Positions 60,155 through 64,000 of a stretch of DNA of 64,000 bases are shown here, one piece after another. Position numbers and translations under genes: made by a program. Origin of the DNA: Mesorhizobium sp. WSM4306 (GTDB lineage Bacteria; Pseudomonadota; Alphaproteobacteria; Rhizobiales; Rhizobiaceae); the NCBI RefSeq assembly GCF_007003975.1, contig NZ_VFTC01000003.1:62001-126000 (forward strand), in the 5' to 3' direction. The notes under the pieces were generated by a model. The model had not been told where the DNA came from, searched no databases, and saw only the letters and a list, made by a program, of their open reading frames with translations. Positions within the stretch are counted from its first letter, which is position 1. Each line of letters begins with the position of its first letter.

Positions 60155-60781
60155 ATGGCCTCGGCAGCGCTTTTCGACCTTTTGCCGGATTTCGGCGCAC
60201 GCACCCAGCGCGCCGGCCAGCCGCCGCTCACGACCAAGGCCGAGCCACGGCCGGAAACGCCGGTGCCGCAGGCCGACATCGGCGCGCTGATCGCCGAAGC
60301 GGTCATCGATGCCGAAGCCGCCCTTGAAGCTCGCCTTGCCATCGCCCACCAGGCAGCGCTCGAGGCGCAGAACCAGGCCAACGCCGATGAAGCAAAGGCT
60401 TTTCTGGAAAGCTTCGGCAGCGATGTCGGTCTAGCCGTCGCTGCCCGTATCGACGCCATGGAGGCGAAGGTCAGCGACCTCGTCGGCGCCACCGTTGCCC
60501 GCATCATCGGCGGCATTGTCAGCGACGAGCTGCAGAAGCGCTCGCTGGAAGCCCTCGCCGGCACGATCCGCGAAGCCGTCGGCGACAGCGAGGCGGTGCG
60601 CATCGCCGTGCGCGGGCCGCTGTCAGTGTTCGAGACGCTGAAGGCATCGCTTGGCCCACGCGCGGCCAATCTCGATTTCGTCGAGGCGCCCGGCTTCGAC
60701 CTCACCGTCGCCATTGACGAGGCGGTGTTCGAAACCCGCATCGCCGAATGGTCTTCCGCCTTGTCCGAGGCTTTGTCATGA
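60155..60781 (+). CDS. fliH: FliH-like flagellar assembly protein
   Basis: A 208-residue protein placed directly after fliF. The middle (about residues 40-110) is a long Ala-rich helix (EAVIDAEAALEARLAIAHQAALEAQNQA), and the C-terminal part (VGATVARIIGGIVSDELQKRSLEALAGTIREAV, then a beta-alpha globule) looks like the FliH/V-ATPase-E fold. It would regulate FliI and deliver it to the C ring through FliN. Identity to enteric FliH must be very low, so the call rests on context and predicted shape. The stop overlaps the motB start. Confidence 0.65.
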   Translation: MASAALFDLLPDFGARTQRAGQPPLTTKAEPRPETPVPQADIGALIAEAVIDAEAALEARLAIAHQAALEAQNQANADEAKAFLESFGSDVGLAVAARIDAMEAKVSDLVGATVARIIGGIVSDELQKRSLEALAGTIREAVGDSEAVRIAVRGPLSVFETLKASLGPRAANLDFVEAPGFDLTVAIDEAVFETRIAEWSSALSEALS

Positions 60782-62139
60782 GCGCCGCCGACGCCGTTGA
60801 CCGCCCGCATGAGATCATCATCGTCAAGCGCCACAATGACGATCACGATGACGCCCATCATGGCGGCGTCTGGAAGATCGCCTTTGCCGATTTCATGACC
60901 GCCATGATGTGCTTCTTCCTCGTCATGTGGCTGATCAATGCCGCCAACGAGCAGACCAAGGCCGCCGTCGCCAGCTATTTCAACCCGGTCAAGCTGGTCG
61001 ACCGCAACGCCAGCCGCAAGGGCCTCGAAGACCTCGGCGATGGCCCGAGCAAGGTTGGGCTGACGGCTGACGACCCGAAGGACAAGACCAGCAAAGCCGG
61101 ACAGGACGGCATCGGCGGCGCCGGCACCTCGGATAAGAAGCAGCCGAAGGAATCGGCGCCGAAGACCGATCTTTCCGACGAGAATCTGTTTGCCGACCCC
61201 TATGCGGTGCTGTCGGAAATCGCCACCGACACCGGCGTCATGCAGAATGTCAGCGAGAAGGGCGATGGCGGCGCGCAGGCGTCCGGCCCCGCCACCGGCG
61301 CATCGGGCGGCCAATCCTACCGCGACCCGTTCGCGCCGGATTTCTGGTCGCAGCAGGTGGCGGCACCCGGCGCCGAAGCCACCGCCGAACGCAGCAAGAT
61401 CGAAGGCGATCCGCTAAAGCCCGGCGACAAGGCTGCACAGACGCAAGTGGCGGAAGTGAAGGCCGTGCCGCCGGCGCCGCCGGTGACGGCAGCGCCGCTC
61501 GAGCCGCTGGCAAAGCCGGCATCTGACAAGCCACTGACCAAAGCTGAAGCCAAGGCAGAGGCCAAGGCTGAAGCAGCAAAGGATGCAGCTGAAAAGGCAG
61601 GGATTGCAAAGGCCGAAACCGCCGAAGCACAAACCGCACCCAAGCCCGAAGCCGCGGAAAAGGCGCCGAGTGCCGCCGCCGTCAAGGCCGCGGCACAGGT
61701 CAAGCAGGAACTGGCCGAGGCCTTCAAGCCTGGCGACAAATTGCACGACGGCGTCTCCGTCGAGGCGACCGACAAGGGCGTCGTCATCTCGATCACCGAC
61801 CAGTTCGATTTCGGCATGTTCGAGATCGGCTCGGCAGTGCCGCGCCGTGAACTGGTGCTGGCGATGGAAAAGATCGGCCGCATCGTCAACGAGCAGAAGG
61901 GCACGATCAGCATCAACGGCCACACCGATGCGCGGCCGTTCCGCAGCGACACTTACGACAACTGGCGGCTGTCCACGGCGCGCGCCCATTCCGCCTATTA
62001 CATGCTGGTGCGCGGCGGCGTCGAGGAGCGCCGCATCACCGAGGTCGCCGGCTTCGCCGACCGCGAGCCGAAGGTTGCGGCCGACCCGATGGCTGCCGCC
62101 AACCGCCGCATCGAGATCCTGATGGCGACCGACGGATGA
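60778..62139 (+). CDS. motB: flagellar motor stator protein MotB
   Basis: A 453-residue stator protein. The single membrane helix has the proton-binding Asp38 (AFADFMTAMMCFFLVMWLIN). The OmpA-type peptidoglycan-binding domain is at about 320-450 (ISINGHTDARPFRS, YDNWRLSTARAHSAYYMLV). The linker of about 270 residues is unusually long: it has acidic parts and an Ala/Lys/Glu-rich stretch (TKAEAKAEAKAEAAKDAAEK). In rhizobia such long linkers interact with MotC. It overlaps the FliH-like gene and motC by four bases each. Confidence 0.94.
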   Translation: MSAADAVDRPHEIIIVKRHNDDHDDAHHGGVWKIAFADFMTAMMCFFLVMWLINAANEQTKAAVASYFNPVKLVDRNASRKGLEDLGDGPSKVGLTADDPKDKTSKAGQDGIGGAGTSDKKQPKESAPKTDLSDENLFADPYAVLSEIATDTGVMQNVSEKGDGGAQASGPATGASGGQSYRDPFAPDFWSQQVAAPGAEATAERSKIEGDPLKPGDKAAQTQVAEVKAVPPAPPVTAAPLEPLAKPASDKPLTKAEAKAEAKAEAAKDAAEKAGIAKAETAEAQTAPKPEAAEKAPSAAAVKAAAQVKQELAEAFKPGDKLHDGVSVEATDKGVVISITDQFDFGMFEIGSAVPRRELVLAMEKIGRIVNEQKGTISINGHTDARPFRSDTYDNWRLSTARAHSAYYMLVRGGVEERRITEVAGFADREPKVAADPMAAANRRIEILMATDG

Positions 62140-63563
62140 GGCGCTCAGCCATCATCGGCCGCGCCATCGGCCTGCTGCTGCTGAGCGCCGTCCATTCGCC
62201 CGCAGCTTTTGCCGAGGACGGCTTGCAGCCCTATCAGCTGGTGCGCTCGCTGCAGCTGGTGCAGGACCGCATCGCCGCGGGCGACCACGCCGCGCTGCCG
62301 ATGCAGGCCAAGCTGCTCGAAATGACCGACAGGAGGCTTCGCGCGGCGGACGCGCAGGACTTCAGCGACCCGAAGAATTTTCGCGCTCTGCTGGTCTATG
62401 GCATGAGCGGCGGCAATCCCGTCACCGTCGAGGTGGCGGTGTCGCGCGCCAAGACCGACCCGCAAAGCCTGGCCATCGCCAAGGGCATTATCGACTATCT
62501 GAACGGCCGCCCGGCGGCCGCGATCGAAGCGCTGAAGCCGATCGATCCGATGATGCTGCCCGCCGATCTCGGTGCCTTCCTGGCACTGGTCAAGGGCTCG
62601 CTGCTCGCCACCGAGGAACCGGCCGCAGCACTTGCGCTGCTCGACGATGCTCGCCTGCTCAGCCCCGGCACGCTGGTCGAGGAAGCAGCGCTGCGCCGCT
62701 CTGTCGGTATCGCCGCCGCGCGAGGCGATGGCGCGCGCTTCGCGCTCGCCTCGACGCAGTATGTCGAGGACTATCTCTATTCGCCCTATGCCAGCCAGTT
62801 TGCCGATGCCTTCGTGTCCGGCGTCATCACGCTCCACATGGCAATCAGCCAGGACAAGCTCGCCGACATCACCGCAATGATGGATCCCGAACGCGAGAAG
62901 GTGATCTACCTGCGCATCGCCCGCCGCGCCGCGATCGACGGCCTCGCCGACCTTTCCGCCTTTGCCTCGGCCAGGGCCGAACAGGGCCGCGACGGCATCC
63001 ATAGTCAGGACGACCCGCGCGCCCAGCTCTATTCCAGCCTGTCCACGGTGACGTCGGGCACCATCGACGAGGTCCGCGCCAAGCTTGACAAGATCGATCG
63101 CAGCCAGCTTTCGCAAAGCGACCGCGACCTGCTCGACGCCGCGCAGGCCGTGGCCGGCGAAGTGATCGCGCCGCCGACGCCGCTGCCTGCCGGCAAGCCT
63201 GCGCCTGCCGCGGTCAAACAGGAACCGGTCAAGACGGCGGCTGCGGCAAACCCCGATGAGCCCGAGCTGCCGCCGGTCGAAGGCGCAATGCCGGAGCAGC
63301 CAGCCGCAGCAGCATCGGGCGAACCGGCCGCAACCGACAAGCCGAAGGCGCCAGGCGAGCCAGCTGCGCAGGCACAGAGCACGCCTCGGACAAAGGCGCC
63401 GCAAGCACCTTCTGTCGCCACCGCTGGCGATGCGGCTCCTGTCTTGCCGGCATCTGCCCCTGCAGCCGGCGCCGAGCCCGCCGATCCCACCGACGCCGCC
63501 ATGGCGAGGACGCGTCACCAGCTCGATTTGATCGACCAGATGCTTGGAGCAGCCCCGAAATGA
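62136..63563 (+). CDS. motC: chemotaxis/motility protein MotC
   Basis: A 475-residue periplasmic protein specific to rhizobia and relatives. The signal peptide is RAIGLLLLSAVHSPAAFA. A helical-repeat domain (about 25-340; LALLDDARLLSPGTLVEEAALRRSVGIAAARGD is TPR-like) is followed by a Pro/Ala/Glu-rich tail (about 345-450) and a final helix (AMARTRHQLDLIDQMLGA). MotC binds MotB and is needed for rotation. The MotE protein stabilises it. The start overlaps motB and the stop overlaps the next gene (ATGA). Confidence 0.92.
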   Translation: MRRSAIIGRAIGLLLLSAVHSPAAFAEDGLQPYQLVRSLQLVQDRIAAGDHAALPMQAKLLEMTDRRLRAADAQDFSDPKNFRALLVYGMSGGNPVTVEVAVSRAKTDPQSLAIAKGIIDYLNGRPAAAIEALKPIDPMMLPADLGAFLALVKGSLLATEEPAAALALLDDARLLSPGTLVEEAALRRSVGIAAARGDGARFALASTQYVEDYLYSPYASQFADAFVSGVITLHMAISQDKLADITAMMDPEREKVIYLRIARRAAIDGLADLSAFASARAEQGRDGIHSQDDPRAQLYSSLSTVTSGTIDEVRAKLDKIDRSQLSQSDRDLLDAAQAVAGEVIAPPTPLPAGKPAPAAVKQEPVKTAAAANPDEPELPPVEGAMPEQPAAAASGEPAATDKPKAPGEPAAQAQSTPRTKAPQAPSVATAGDAAPVLPASAPAAGAEPADPTDAAMARTRHQLDLIDQMLGAAPK

Positions 63564-64000
63564 CCACCAATGTTGGCCAGGCCCTGCCGGGGTTTGCGGC
63601 CGTGCACGCTGGATCGAAGCAGACCGCGCCGAACGCCAAGGGCGACGACAAAAGCTTCGGTGAACTGGTGCGCGACGGGGACGATGCGCCGACGCAGAAA
63701 GGCCAGGGTGCAACTGAGGCCGCGCCGCACGAGCCACGCTGGACACGACGCAGCGCGGCCGGTCCCGTCAAGGGCGAGAGTGCACACGCGGAGACGGGCA
63801 AGATGGCTCCCGTCGGGAAAGTCGCAAAGGACCATGTCGACGGCGGCCCGGACAAGACATCCGCTGACGCCGAGGCGGATGGACAAGAGGCAGGCACGGT
63901 ACCGCTGCAGGACCATCTGCCATTGCTGATAGCGTTGCATGATATCAGCCGTTTCTCGGCGGCCAGAGCGAGCGGGAACGGGCCTGCTACGAATGAACAG
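63560..64000 (+). CDS. fliK: MotD/FliK hook-length control protein (3' partial)
   Basis: The ATG at 63560 overlaps the motC stop (ATGA), and the frame is open to the window's end, 147 codons, without stop. The visible part is a low-complexity, charged and Ser/Gly-rich region (VRDGDDAPTQKGQG, KVAKDHVDGGPDKTSAD), as expected for the N-terminal ruler half of FliK. In Sinorhizobium the gene after motC is motD, later recognised as fliK. The conserved C-terminal domain that would confirm this is outside the window. Confidence 0.75.
   Translation, partial: MTTNVGQALPGFAAVHAGSKQTAPNAKGDDKSFGELVRDGDDAPTQKGQGATEAAPHEPRWTRRSAAGPVKGESAHAETGKMAPVGKVAKDHVDGGPDKTSADAEADGQEAGTVPLQDHLPLLIALHDISRFSAARASGNGPATNEQ

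Noticed and set aside
61530..61700. Ala/Lys/Glu-rich stretch in the MotB linker as a tandem DNA repeat
   Set aside because: Only a few GCCAAGGCTGAAG-like units repeat; the rest is composition bias rather than a regular array.
1..64000. tRNA, rRNA, CRISPR, insertion sequence or prophage
   Set aside because: I looked in the intergenic gaps and for regularly spaced repeats or transposase genes and saw none; a covariance-model scan could still find a small RNA.

Overview
The window looks like a chromosomal segment of an alphaproteobacterium of the order Hyphomicrobiales, most probably Mesorhizobium or a close relative. The evidence is the high and even GC content, the VisN/VisR pair, the rhizobial proteins MotC and MotE, a motA-fliM-fliN-fliG-flhB arm divergent from a flgF-fliI-flgBC-fliE-flgGAI-motE-flgH-fliLP arm, and a palindromic intergenic repeat between fliG and flhB of a kind I recall as abundant in Mesorhizobium. 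I saw no rRNA, tRNA, CRISPR array, IS element or prophage.

Positions 1-37.5 kb are metabolic and envelope genes. From the left: the 3' part of a CHASE2 adenylate cyclase, an L,D-transpeptidase, an OmpA-like lipoprotein, and an unknown HTH-like protein followed by a decayed copy of its own C-terminus. Then come an ALDH7-type dehydrogenase, an ECF42 sigma factor with its YCII/DGPF partner and a likely autoregulated promoter, a poxvirus-type topoisomerase IB, and three coupled family-2 glycosyltransferases. A tight three-gene operon (11.7-18.4 kb) joins two transglutaminase-like proteins, a circularly permuted ATP-grasp/alpha-E fusion and a DUF2126 amidoligase domain. It is a predicted but functionally undefined peptide-ligation or peptide-modification system. 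Next are glutaryl-CoA dehydrogenase with a divergent LysR regulator, and Tex. A probable acetylated-polyamine or amide utilisation locus follows: two serine hydrolases, a PotABCD-type ABC transporter, a YtcJ-like amidohydrolase, a TetR regulator and an acetylpolyamine aminohydrolase. A TMEM43-family membrane protein and a fused M16 protease close this half.

Positions 38-64 kb are one flagellar and motility regulon. visN-visR encode the master regulator. The minus-strand operon is motA-fliM-fliN-fliG-(repeat)-flhB-orf. The plus-strand operon begins with a DUF1217 protein made of four exact 115-residue repeats and runs through flgF, fliI, an unknown TM protein, flgB, flgC, fliE, flgG, flgA, flgI, motE, flgH, fliL and fliP. 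Two tandem short flagellin genes follow, each with its own terminator, a leader hairpin and an upstream GGTTAACC palindrome. A CtrA-type site lies before the second. The window ends in fliF, a FliH-like gene, motB, motC and the start of motD/fliK.

The strongest unexpected signals are the amidoligase/transglutaminase operon, a degenerate 24-bp minisatellite coding 19 octapeptides in the gene after fliI, the exact 115-residue periodicity of the DUF1217 protein, and the paired regulatory architecture of the flagellin genes.
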